DNA of 64,000 nucleotides from Anoplolepis gracilipes (Eukaryota > Arthropoda > Insecta > Hymenoptera > Formicidae). Of the stretch, positions 14,436 to 25,627 are shown piece after piece. The notes under the pieces are model-generated. The model saw only the letters and a program-made list of their open reading frames with translations, searched no databases and was not told where the DNA came from. The DNA lies in contig NC_132978.1 of NCBI RefSeq assembly GCF_047496725.1, positions 7,537,001 through 7,601,000 of the forward strand, in the 5' to 3' direction. Both the position numbers and the translations under genes were made by a program. Position 1 is the first letter of the stretch, and each line of letters begins with the position of its first letter.

Positions 14436-14443
14436 AAACTTAC
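14436..14443 (-). other. Splice donor of the grh exon (GTAAGTTT)
   Basis: On the minus strand the coding frame runs through CGT GTC GG and then meets gtaagttt. The reading frame would hit TAA within the intron (14442-14440) if not spliced, so the open frame ends exactly where a consensus donor occurs. This supports a real exon boundary leaving two bases of a glycine codon. Confidence 0.8.
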
Positions 14444-15192
14444 CCGACACGAAGCGAAGCTGTGGCAGCGGCGGCAGTGAGCGTCAGTTGCTGCGCGGCC
14501 GCAGCCGCACCGGCGACGGCCGGGTCGGCGGCAACGAGCTCCGAAAGCACGAGCACCGTCGTCGTGGGGGTCGCGGCGCCGCCATTCGGTACGGATGCGT
14601 TCACGGCGTGCCGCACCGTCGCCGGCAGATTGTCCTCGTGCAGTTGCAACTGCGGATAGTGCAGCTGTAGAGCGGTCGCGGCGGCGGCAGCGGTGGCCGA
14701 GACGGCGGATCTCGGGGTGACGCAGGCCGAAGGCGGCGACGGCGAGGGGGGTGACGGTCGCGGTGGCGGATATTTGACTACCTGCACCTCGTGCTCATTC
14801 TCGTAAATGATCTCTTTATCGTGGGTGTACATGACTGTCTTCTGGCCGTCGTTGTATATCAGGCCGGCGGCTGTCTCGGTGACAGGTGTCACCCGACCGT
14901 CCGAGTCGTCTGTCGCCGCGTTCCGCTGTTGCACATCGTCCGAATCGCTGCCCTGAATATGCTGTTGCTGCTGCTGTTGCTGCTGATGATGATGATGGTG
15001 ATGATGGTGATAGTGACTATGATGGTGATGGTGATACTTCGGATGAAGGGTGTGCACAGCCGGCGGTTCGTGTAGATCAAGTTCGTGTACATTCACAGGC
15101 TGCATGGTCGTCAGCAAGACCTGCTGCTCGCTCTCGTTTTGATTTGGGTTGCTCAGAGAGGAGGACGCCGGCGAGACTGGCGTCTCCTGCAC
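14444..15192 (-). CDS. grh: Internal coding exon of grainyhead (N-terminal activation region)
   Basis: Grainyhead is a CP2-family transcription factor that controls epidermal differentiation, cuticle genes and epithelial wound response from the nucleus. This exon encodes 249 residues plus two bases of a split glycine codon. It starts after a minus-strand acceptor (tattacag) in phase 0 and ends at a consensus donor, CGG|GTAAGT. Residues 26-41 (LLTTM...VNVHELDLH) and 110-122 (GLIYNDGQKTVMY) resemble segments I recall from the Drosophila Grh N-terminus (LLTTM, NVNVLDLH, LIYNDGSKTVIY) in the same order. Between them are a His tract (54-69), a Gln tract (70-77) and an acidic Ser/Asp stretch (82-99). 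Residues 142-155 are Pro/Ser-rich, and three Ala-rich runs follow (about 167-174, 221-233, 240-245). This low-complexity make-up suits an activation domain. The DNA-binding domain is not in this exon. The gene name rests on recalled similarity, not a search. A different Gln-rich nuclear protein is less likely. Confidence 0.82.
14962..15033 (-). repeat. In-frame His/Gln codon repeat inside the grh exon
   Basis: On the minus strand mixed CAC/CAT codons encode an interrupted histidine tract (5 His, Ser-His-Tyr, 8 His). CAG/CAA codons encoding 8 glutamines follow. The codons are mixed rather than pure, which suggests an old tract kept for the protein rather than a fresh slippage expansion. Such tracts are common in insect transcription factors. 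Confidence 0.85.
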
Positions 15193-15215
15193 CTGTAATA
15201 TAGGTAGCTAGGGTC
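15193..15215 (-). other. Splice acceptor of the grh exon
   Basis: On the minus strand the exon is preceded by ...agctacctatattacag, giving an AG at 15194-15193. A second AG six bases into the exon (gtgcag, ending at 15187) could serve as a tandem acceptor and would drop Val-Gln from the protein. The pyrimidine tract is modest. Confidence 0.6.
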
Positions 15216-17058
15216 ATTGTCGTCGCGTACATTGCACGATTGTAAAGTTATCATCGGACAGAGGATTTAGCGAATTGATTGTGAATATTGATTAAATTCA
15301 AGTGTGACGCGATGATCTCTTTTAGCTTGATTTTGCTGTCATATCAGACATTTATTACCAATACTTTTTATCATATTGGATTAATATTAAAAGAAAAAAT
15401 ATGTAATAAATTGCAGTGCGATTACAGAGCGTGATCTCACACTCTATAATTGCATAAAAATATTAGTCGCATTACGTCGAGTAATAACAAGAAGCCTTGA
15501 TCTTTGTGCAATACCGATCGCCTCTCTTTCCTCTTCCCCACTTTGCGAGGGAGTTTCATTTTTTCTGTTTTTTTTTTCTGAAATTATGCATTTGTTGCCA
15601 CAGCTTGAGCATATAAGCTGGATTAAATCATTTACAAATACAATGATAACGGCGCTTAAACGCATTGCACATAGTCGGTGCTAATTTATTAATCGCATTA
15701 ACAGTGTGGTTTATGACATTAGGATTTATATGCCCGAGTGCGCTCTCGGATAAAGTCCCGGATAAAGCCGTTTCTATGTGTGTATTTATGAATATGTATT
15801 GCAACAACCTATAACATTTTAGAATGCTAATAATATCTCGATAGAAATTATATTAATATCTTGACGCGGCGCGCACACAATCCGAGATCTCTGTTACCGT
15901 CTACGTACCGTCAGCCATCCCTTCGTCATAATTAATCGCCCGTTGCTTGTAACATGCGTACCGAGAAATTCTTGCAGTATATTCAAAGATGAAATGATTA
16001 TAAGCAAAATCTAGGTACGTTTCACTCGCTTGCGACTCTCCAGGTGATCGCCACATCGCACGCGGCTTTCTTCGCCGCGAGATTCAGGAAGAGTTAACGC
16101 GCTTTACAGCTTTCATTTCCAAGGAGCGTACGATTTATTCTTACGCGGCATCATCTTATCGTAAATCTAATTACTATCCAACACAAGCCTTGTTGTGCCG
16201 CGATTAGATTGTTCTTCAAAAATCGACACGTGCGTTTAGCAACCTAACAACTTTTCGTCAAATGTCAATTGTGTGACATACAGTCACGAATAGATTAAAT
16301 ATACCGGTAAATAATTTTATTTTCGTTGCGAATAAAATTATTTTTATCACATGTTTTTATATTTCATGAATATCAGACAAATTTACGGAAAGCTATTCTC
16401 CATACGCGATCAACAGCGAATGTAAAATTGCAAAAATTATTCATGAATTACAGAATTTTTGCAAGTAAAAAAGTTCAGTGGTTGAATAATAAAGAGAAGT
16501 CTGATTGGAATTTTGCTAAAACTTCTATTTCTACTGAGAGATTATACTGCTCATAAAATAAATATTCTAAAGAAGTAGTATATAGTTAATGGTCAATTTC
16601 TGACAACGCTCACTTTACTGATGCACCTGATTTCCAAAGTTAGCGTGCGCAAAAACCCCTTCGACCCGTATGAATAAGGATACGGTACAGTAACGACGTC
16701 GTTTGGAATTTCCCACGTGTCGCCGGATTATCATGCTTTCTAGCCAGTAACATAAGTTACGGCGCTCGAAGAGTGTCTCTCTTTCTCTCTCCTTTTTTTT
16801 CTAAGGAAACCTCCGAGACCTCGAGAGCTGCTCGATGCCACACAGTCACCGCGGCATCATTCGTAACGTGACAGCGAGCGACGTGGCAGCGCCATTAAGC
16901 CTCGTGCATATTGCAACAGCCGCAGCCGCAGCGATAGGCTCCGTCAATTAACATAATTAACAATATTATGAATCATCCTCTTAATGTCTAGACACCTTTT
17001 GCGCGCGCGAAGTTACACATGAATTACGCTCGCTGTTAGCCTAAGCACAAAATTCTTT

Positions 17059-17078
17059 TCTCTCTCTCTCTCTCTCTC
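17059..17078. repeat. (TC)n microsatellite
   Basis: About ten TC units, followed by a T-rich run. Confidence 0.9.
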
Positions 17079-20000
17079 CTCTTTTTTTCCGAAAAGTATC
17101 CTTTTCCCGCCTTTATTCATTTTCGCGGTGTGCGCGAGACTTAATCCCGAGAGTGTCACTAGTTCCTATATTTTCTCGCGTTGATCGTCGTAAATCTAGT
17201 CGCCGATGAATAATCGCGACCCTACGATTAAGCGCGAGGATTAGCGCGATGAAATACGGTCGGTAGGTACGGGTAAAATCATTAATGGATGAACGCGAGT
17301 CTCTGAATAGACCACACGTGTCTCCACGAGTCAAGGTAACAATGTTTATCTCGTGATTATGACTTTCTGGTGTTCAGACCTGACAAACTTATTATTAACA
17401 ACGTCGTAATTTCACGCCTTTTGCTGTACACATTTTTTAAGCATAATCGCTTTTATATTTTAAAGACTTGTTATCCGTTTTTTATTCTATGTATACATAA
17501 TTTTAAATTAAACATATATTAATCTTAATTCTAAATGCATATGTGATTATGTACCTTACATAATAGACATGTGTCTTGATTTAGATAATACCAATCACAT
17601 TAATATCTGAAATTTTATCTTTATCACGCGATAATCGAATCAGAATCATATCAATATACGTATATACATATACCAATTCGTAATTTCGAGATCCCGATGT
17701 AACTTATTGTTAGAACTGTGCAGAAATACGAGACGCACGCATTATAAATAAATTTCACCATTATATTTTAGTGGCAATAAATTTTTTACAGGCCTTAAAC
17801 GCAACATTCATAGACACCAAGCATTGTATCTTCAGTGTCTAATGGACAAAACGGTCCTGGCGTAACGGTAATGTCACGCAGACAATAAAAATGTCGTGCC
17901 GCCGTGAGCGTTGCGGTTTTGCGAATTTCGACTTTTTCGACGCATTTTACCGAAATTCTTCGATGTCGTTAAGGATCTTTTCGCAGATTTATTTTCTAAA
18001 TAATAACCGTCCGAGAAGCTACCGGGAAGAGCTATTTTTGACGTCGCGCGCCATTCATTGCGATATGCTCGATCGGCGATGTCAGGGGTCTCAGATACTC
18101 CGACTAAGGATATTAATCAACTCGCGACCGCGACACAAACCTCCCGCGGTCGTTACACGACGTTAAGTACGCTGCAATGCGAATACTCGACCGTGTACCG
18201 ACTTCATCCGGAATCTAATCCTACGTCAGTCGCGTTGAAATTTATCGTGCCGGTACGGAGTCATTGACATATCGATCGTTCTTCGCTGATCCACGGAAAC
18301 CGCGCGCGAATTTATTAGTTTTTATTGCATTTCGCATACGACTGATAATAGCAGGCAAGGATGTATATATATAGCACATTAGAGCGTTGTATATTGCATT
18401 AGTGTGCATTGTATGTATTGGGCATTAAGCGTAAAAATATATTTTTTATCACCATATTTATGTTTGCTTAACATTTATTCTATTATTATTAATCAAGTCT
18501 GTTGTTGGTTTAATCCACTTGTAACATACAGATTAAAATAATCCGTCATATAAAGATGATTTATTACCATGAGACTTAAGAAAATTAATCAATTCCTAGT
18601 TTATCGAATTATCTGGCAAAACTTGTTTGAGCGTGACACTTCTCATAATTTTATATCATCCTTTTTATAAAATACTTCCCTTAATGACAGCAAGAACTTT
18701 CGTAAAAACGCAGATGATATTTCATTTATCATCCAAACAATCGACAACAATTATTTGATCGCGAAAAAACTAATCAAATAGGACAAATGTTCGCAATTTC
18801 GCGAGCTCGCAAAATGATTACCGCGAATCTTACGGATCGTGGTAACTTGTTTAGGATGCTGCTCATTCTGTTTATACGCAAGAAGTGCTTCATAATAACA
18901 GTTAATTGGCCGGTAGGACTGCGTTTGTGAAAGCCCGCAACGGACAGTAGTCCAGACGTGTCTGCCGGTCGAATGGCCCGTCCGTTCGCGACTAAAACTC
19001 GACGACGGTTACTCGAACGTCTCTCTCGTTTCTTATCCGTTCGCTACCGTAGATCGCGAATCACGCGCAAACATCTGCGGACGTTTGCAACGTGCAGTTA
19101 TTGCCGATCGCGTTGCGCGCAGCTGCAACGTAGATACGTGGAATCGTTAGGTACTTTTCTTTCGTGGTACGTTCCTGGCTCCGTACGTGTCTTGGGATAC
19201 GATCCTCATTCGCGTCGTGTTCCTGCAACGGCCGGAATATTTTCGCGATTTACTTTTTCCAATCGTAAACTCATTATTGCTCGTTTTATCATCTCTCGCT
19301 GCTCTAGTGAGGACTGCAGATATCTATAAGCTTTTGACTCTATAACGCGTTCTGAAAAATGTTTAAAAAGCTGTTTTATTAAGGCTATTAGCTTAGAATA
19401 TTTATGGAAAAACCTATAATTTCATTGACTGTTAATAGTGTTTTAGTCACTTTATATTATAAAATAAAAAAATAAATATATATTATATTTTTTTTTGTTT
19501 TCTTAAAACAGTATTTTTTATGTTTGTGTATTCCTTTGTTATATTTATGTGATATTTATAACATATTTTTTGCTTATATATCAGTCCAATGTCAAATAAT
19601 ACAATGTAATAAATTTAATGTAAATTTAAAAAATCTACTAAAAATAAAAGGTAACTTTTTTTTTTTTTTAATTCTAAATGTCAATCTCTCAGCAACTTTT
19701 GAATTGTAAAATACAGAATATTGTTTTTATACTACCATAATATCTTGTCTAGACAGAAACTTTTTATTAAGTAATTTTTTTCTATTACTTTAATGCTAGT
19801 GTTCTCAGTTGTAAGATCATTAGCCTTAAATGCGTTGATTGTGACAAAAATAATAACGATTGTAATTACAATGAAATCTTTCTTGCGTTATTGTTCATCG
19901 AATGCTGGGTACGGTATTTTATTGTATTCGGTAATCGCATGATGACGCAGCTTGAATAATATTGTCTTGCACAGCCATTTTCAATCTTTTATATAACTAG

Positions 20001-20208
20001 GTATTAAGTGTTTCGCAAGTTTCTGGTAGGTACGTGTAGAGGATCGAAATATCTGTGGATTCAAGTTTATTTATCTTTACACGCATACCATCGTTTATTT
20101 AATTAACGTTTTCGCTGATTATCGCTTATCATCGTTAGTCATCAAGTGCTCTCCTTTTTACCGCGAGTTGTCTCGTAAGCAAAATATTTCGGCGTTCGTT
20201 TCGTCGAT

Positions 20209-20226
20209 GCGCGCGCGCGCGCGCGC
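20209..20226. repeat. (GC)9 alternating repeat
   Basis: Nine GC dinucleotides, an unusual pure alternating CpG tract in an otherwise moderate-GC stretch. This composition can adopt Z-DNA. Confidence 0.9.
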
Positions 20227-23200
20227 TTATTTTCGATACACTTTTTTTATACGCTTTCAATCTCGTTTTTGCGATCAGTATGAGTCATTCGAATCGAGAA
20301 AAGACGTGCACACACGAATTACGGGGAGACTCTCTCTTTTCTCTTCTTTTCCTTTTTGCCGATGCCGCCCAATAACGAATCGGTTAACGAAAAAGTTAAT
20401 GAAGATACAAAATAACCAGTCGCTCGGGGAATTCTATTAAAAAGCCTTTATTTCTTATCTCGGTAATGAACGGCGCGATCATCGTCGAAGATCCCCTTCG
20501 TTTAACCGTCAGTTTATATGAGAAATATGAAAAGTCATCGCCGCGGATTTCTTCCTGCGTCGCATCCAGTTTTGTGCCCGGGTATGTAGATAGACAGATA
20601 TACAAGACGAACGAACGAACAACATACCGTTCGTTTAATGCGCACGAAAGAATGCCAAGGTTTGATAGGGGGACATCGACGCGTGTACATCCACGACAAC
20701 AGGAAAGCTCAGACGCGACCATCCGCATTTCGAAATAGCGAAGATACGCGATGGGTAAGATATTCTCTTGCGATCCGGAAGTACGATAATATTTACACGG
20801 CTACTTAAACGCCCGGTATGCTTGCACGCTTGCGATGCTTATCGTAAGTATACGGATTTAACCGCTTATTATAAAGGCGCCAGACGCAGGTGCGAAATGG
20901 ATCGTTCTTACGTTTGACTTTTCTCAAGATTCACGTGCACTCATTCGCGTGCGATGTTTAAAGATGACAAATTATTGTTATTATTTTTTTTTTGTTAGTC
21001 TTTTTATGCGCGTTCATCGGCAATATCTTGGATCTTTACGTTCGTCACGAGAAACTTAATCATTTCATTTCATAAAAAAATCTTACGTTCAAATTTTCTT
21101 AGGTTGCTATTTATGAGAATATCAAGTGTATAATAAATCAATGCATAATCATTTTTTTTTCATCTATGTAATTAGTGTTATGTATTATTATCGGGAGAGA
21201 AATAAAGAGGTTTTGATTGATCAATAAATTTTGTAAGCTTGCATATTGCATCAACTACGGTTTTTATACACGTACATAATTGTTTTTTATTGGCGAGTAA
21301 AAAAAGTAATTGAGAAAAATTGGAAACTCTATGATTTCGAAGTATTTAACTCGTACGAAAAATACCGAAGAGTCAACTGAATGAGACTATAATGAGCTTG
21401 TAGCTTTTAATAATAATTGTTTTATCAAACCTTACGCACCATACTCGACTTTCTCATCATAGAGTACGGTAACGCGAGTGTAACGGGCCAAAGTGTTTCA
21501 CTTTCGAGTACGGCTTGAGAATAATTTTTTGAGATAAAAAGATCTGAAGTTCTCCGTGGCGATTTCACAACTAAATTTTTATGAAAACATATGCCCTTTT
21601 TTGCTCGTAAACTCTGTGTGTCATATTACATAAACATAAATTTATTAATAAATATTACGATTAGAAGCAATGAAAGCTTGTGACAAATGTGTTATAAAAA
21701 TAATTGCTCAATAAATCTAATCAAAAGTAATTAGAATTAGATAAAAAATCCTCCATCAAAAATGATATGATAATTTTATCAAAGATTATAATTGTGAGAA
21801 ATTGACTTTTTTAATGACTTTTAAATCATAATTAAAATTAAAATTAATATTTTAATTAAAATTAAATTAAAAATTCTCAGAAAAAGACATCGATCAAAAT
21901 GTAATCAGTTAGATAAAAAAAGTGAAAAAGTATTACTTGGATATATTAATTTAATGATGAGAAAAGTAAATATAAAGATAGAACTTTTTTTTCGCTACTG
22001 TCCGGGTTCATAAAAATTCTTTTTCTTACTTTGTCTAATTTTTTACTGTTTTGTGGTATCACTTTCAGGAGAACATTTAACTTGCTTTTTCAACGTGTAC
22101 TTTTTAATAATCGTTTTTACACAAGCAACTAAAATATGGCCAATCAATTAGGTAGGCTCACACAGTATAACATTTTGAATAGGAAAGAAATTTTTTTACT
22201 AGGTTAACTGGCAATAATCCTGATAATGATTCTCACTTCACCTTCACAACGGGTGGCGTCTTTTAAAAAAAAAGAAGAAGAAAAGAAGTAAGAAAAAAAA
22301 TACGGTCAGACAAAACAGAAAGAGAAAATACAGAAAAGAATCACCAGAATTATGTACAGGAAGCAATTTAATAATAATGGCGTTTTCCAGCCAGCAACAA
22401 AAATGACTATATCCAAAACAAATTGTTTTCACAATGACGCAGTGTTACACTGCTTGAAACACTAAAAAAATAAGTACAAGTGTGTAGATCTCTCAATATC
22501 AAACATTGCAATAATATTTACTGCCAATATATTTAAGATAAGTTTAATTTTACAAATTTATATTCTTAGAGATCACAAGTTCCTTTATATTTTATGATTA
22601 TTACAATAATGATACATTTATACATTTTTTAAATGTCTTTTTTTTTGTTTTATTGAAAAAAAATATATATAAGTATTCGAGGCTACAATAGTAATACTTG
22701 TAATATTGATTGTATGAACAATAAACGTGAAAAACTAACATGTATTTCGACAATATTTTCAAAAATTAATTCAACCATTTCAACGAGAATTTTACACAGT
22801 GTAACACAGTGCAATTTAAAGTGTTCTAGGTGGAAAATAGTCCGTGTACAATTGATTCTGTGAATTGTTGAACTAAAAAAAAAAAAAAGATCATGAAAAA
22901 TTATAATACTCTAATATTGTTGAATTTTACTAAAAATTTCATTAGAAAAATTTCCAATTATAATATTTCTCAATCAACGCGCATTGAATAAAGTATCAGT
23001 TAATTGTAATGATTATTTAATGATTATACGAGTAATGATTTAATTATTTAATATTATATATATAATTTAATTTGTATATATTATCTAACATGAAAAAACC
23101 GAGAAATGAGATTTTTTTAGTTTTTATATTGGAGCTTACATTAGATAGAAGTATAACTCTCACAATCAGATAAATCTATTTAAAAATAATTGTACGATTC

Positions 23201-23599
23201 GTTAAATCTTGGCTGTGTTCCCTTTGGACGCTCACGTGCTATAAGCGTCAGTCTATTTTTCTTCGACATATAAATAAACAACAAAGATAGACTGATACTT
23301 TCAGCGCTTGAGCATCCCAAGGGAATACCCTTATTATTTGACAGTAAGCTTTTAAAACTGACCGGAGACAGAGCTTCCTGCATATGCAGGGATGTGTTGT
23401 CGCCCTCGTCGGTGCACGTCGACATTCTCCGGCGTCGTCTTCCAGTTCTCTTTTTTCGTCGTACCGTGATATTCGTTTAATACACCAGATTTCGATCGTC
23501 CGTTTATCCTTCAGAAATCGCAATCGTTTCTCTTTCAGCAATAGGTTTCAGTCTGTTCTAGTTTCCAATTAGACGTTTATGTCTATGTGAATAGTTTTA

Positions 23600-24136
23600 C
23601 AGGGTGTATACTCTCTGGAAACTTATGGAAAACTCAAGGAATTCTCAGAAAATTTTTTTATACCTAGAGAAATCAGGAAATTCTTATGGAATTTTATTGG
23701 CACTCGGGGAGTTTTAAAAAAAATTCTCTTTCTGGTAATTTTGCTCTTATACTACAAATTATAAATATATATCTATCTCTGTTTATATATTGAATATCTT
23801 AACAAAATATTGATTATGTAGTACATATTCTTTATTTTAATTTTTAGTAATAAAAAATAAAAATGTTATAAAATTTAAACATTTTTATCTTAACAAACGT
23901 TATTCAGTACATTTGTAAATAAGATTTTTTTCAATACATTTGTAAATCTAGCACTAGTGGCTTTTTTTTGTGAAAAGCATAGAATGTGTACAATAAAAAA
24001 AATTTATTTTAAAAAATTGCACTAAAAAAATCTTTAAAATATTCTTTTTTATCTGGAATTTTAAACAAAAAATATCTAAAAGATATTAGGGAATTATCAG
24101 GGAATTTTTTTTTACAAGATTTGAGTAGACACCCTG
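23600..24136. mobile_element. Non-autonomous TIR transposon (MITE-like), complete, 537 bp
   Basis: The element begins cagggtgtatactc and ends gagtagacaccctg, giving 14-bp terminal inverted repeats with one mismatch. It is flanked by a 5-bp direct duplication TTTTA (23595-23599 and 24137-24141), which fits a target-site duplication. The interior is AT-rich with repeated 'gggaatt/tcagggaatt' words and has no coding frame, so it depends on a transposase made elsewhere. A second, decayed copy lies at about 43984-44418. The superfamily is not assigned. Confidence 0.8.
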
Positions 24137-24152
24137 TTTTAGGCATCGAGTA

Positions 24153-24221
24153 TCATATCACAGGTTGCTGAGGCTTGTATGGCACGTAATTATTCGAAGA
24201 AGAAAAGCGGGCGGTGAGGAC
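24153..24221 (-). CDS. Candidate terminal coding exon (22 codons plus stop)
   Basis: On the minus strand a strong acceptor with a long pyrimidine tract (ctttctctcttttgcttcttgcag) is followed at once by a short open frame. It reads VLTARFSSSNNYVPYKPQQ and ends Pro-Val-Ile-stop. The composition is protein-like (Asn, Tyr, Pro, Gln) and differs from the arginine-rich chance frames nearby; the other two frames read poorly. If real it is a last exon in phase 0, and the transposon at 23600-24136 would sit in its 3' untranslated region. I do not recognise the family. It could be a cryptic acceptor with a chance frame. Confidence 0.3.
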   Translation of the reverse strand, partial: VLTARFSSSNNYVPYKPQQPVI

Positions 24222-24319
24222 CTGCAAGAAGCAAAAGAGAGAAAGACGTTTAAAGCACAACATATCATATACATATACAAATATATCTTTTATTGATGAT
24301 TTGAGCAAATAAATTTCCG

Positions 24320-24990
24320 TCACTCAACTATTTATCACGAATAATAAAGCACGCGCGCGCATTTAACAAGTTTAATGTATGTGAATGTAGTAAAACGCAT
24401 AAAGAGGAGGGCAAGGTGATCGAGAGTGAAGGCGGAAGAGACGACTTGTTCCTCCCGCACGCGTTGAGAACAAGCTGAATTATCATCAGTGAGAAGAAGC
24501 CGAACCAGTCGGTTACCACGTTCGGGGACGAAGAGAGCAGGTAATCGTACGTTTTCCGCATAGCAGATAGGTGCCGGCCCGGAACCGGAGAATCCATGTC
24601 GGACAGTGCACGTGGCTCGCGGGAGGTAGAGAAGTTTCGCACGCGCGACACGCGTAATCTTGCGCGAACACGGGAAACCGGAACCCGAGCGCGCGTGTGC
24701 GCGAGCAGGTTCGGCATTTATCGGCGAGCGAGGATTCGCGCGGATGTCGGTCAACCAGTCTGACACCGCGAATTCTCCGTCTCCGCAATCCATGCGGTCT
24801 CACCCAGGTGGATATTAGTAAAACCAGTCTCTCTTGGTTTGCTCTTCTCTTCGGCTTGCCCATCTGCTTTTACTACGGTGGAGTACGCGCGGGCGCGTGG
24901 AGGAGGGCACGCGCGTAAAACTGGAATTCAGCTCGCGGGCACTGTTCTGACGGATAGACAGGTATAATAATAGACGTAACGAGGAAGCCG
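24320..24990. promoter_or_regulatory. CpG-rich low-stop patch
   Basis: GC- and CpG-rich sequence in which three minus-strand frames of 116-152 codons and a plus-strand frame overlap. No single frame looks protein-like; all are rich in Arg, Ser and Cys. This pattern fits an unmethylated regulatory patch or untranslated exon rather than a coding gene. Confidence 0.3.
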
Positions 24991-25212
24991 GACCATCGAG
25001 AGTGAACACACAGAACGGTGCCGGTTTCTCACTCTCTTTTTGTTCGTCTCTCTCTTTCACGTTTCATTTCTTGGTTACTGGACGGCTACGCCGTCAATAA
25101 CGGAGACGCGGTGATGCTCGCGAGGAAGTAACAAGACTGGTTGTTAGAAAGAAAGAGAGAGATAGAGGGGAGAGAACAGAGAGATGCCGAAGAGGGTGGC
25201 GGCGGGAAGTAG

Positions 25213-25230
25213 ATAGGTAGGTACCTACCT
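25213..25230. repeat. 18-bp perfect palindrome TAGGTAGGTACCTACCTA
   Basis: Perfect inverted repeat centred on GTAC and built from repeated GTAG units. A related CTAC run occurs at about 59956-59970. It lies within the CpG-rich patch at 24.3-25.7 kb, so a protein-binding role is possible but not shown. Confidence 0.9.
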
Positions 25231-25417
25231 ACTACGCGGAAGAAGGAGATTGGGGCGACCGGGGAGAAGGAGTAGGTACGCACACGAGGCCGGTATACAA
25301 CCGCGAACCGGAGACGAGAAGCCAGAGGAGCAGGTTCGGCCGGTCTAACCTGATTCTCAAAGGGAACCCTGCATCAGATTGGACCCACCTCCGTGGGTCC
25401 GTTTGTATTTCAAGTAC

Positions 25418-25627
25418 CTGTACGCCCTCGCCTCGCGTCAGTGAACGATGCCTCCGGAGACGGTGGACTCCGTTGAGTTCTCGTACAAAGAGGAAGCGAG
25501 GCGTTTCTCCTCGATTGACGGATCGCGCGACGGCGACGTGCCTTTGTCGGCGTCGAACGCCTCGGTCGTGCGTTGCACCTGCCGCTGATAGATCCAACAA
25601 ACTGCCGTTTGTCGCGGCGGTGTGCAT
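25418..25627 (-). CDS. Candidate alternative first coding exon (70 codons, phase-0 donor)
   Basis: On the minus strand an ATG at 25627 opens a frame of exactly 70 codons to a donor, CAG|GTACTT, leaving phase 0. That is the phase required by the grh exon at 15192. The peptide starts MHTAATNGSLLDLSAAGATH and becomes Arg-rich further on. A second frame over the same DNA, ending at a stop just before the donor, is more protein-like in its middle (RTTEAFDADKGTSPSRDPS). The frame assignment is therefore uncertain. The segment could equally be an untranslated first exon. No homology is recognised. Confidence 0.25.

Larger units (their letters stand above)
1..14443. other. Putative grh intron downstream of the exon; no supported gene
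   Basis: On the minus strand this follows the grh exon and would be intron if the gene continues. I looked for pieces of the Grainyhead DNA-binding domain and saw none. Open frames here are short, overlapping and arginine/serine-rich, as expected of chance frames in CpG-rich DNA. Notable contents are listed separately: homopolymers, GA/CT microsatellites, a CGG run, a long palindrome at 7.17 kb and a purine/pyrimidine patch near 5 kb. Confidence 0.5.
15216..23594. other. Non-coding stretch upstream of the grh exon; no gene seen
   Basis: AT-rich sequence with scattered CpG-rich segments (about 17.1-18.3, 18.9-19.3 and 20.1-20.9 kb). Open frames are short and compositionally random. No splice-flanked coding segment was identified. 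On the minus strand this would be intron between the grh exon and its upstream exons. Confidence 0.5.

Noticed and set aside
14462..15203. Plus-strand frames over the grh exon
   Set aside because: These are antisense shadows of the real minus-strand exon, with Val/Leu/Met or Asp repeats mirroring the His/Gln codons.
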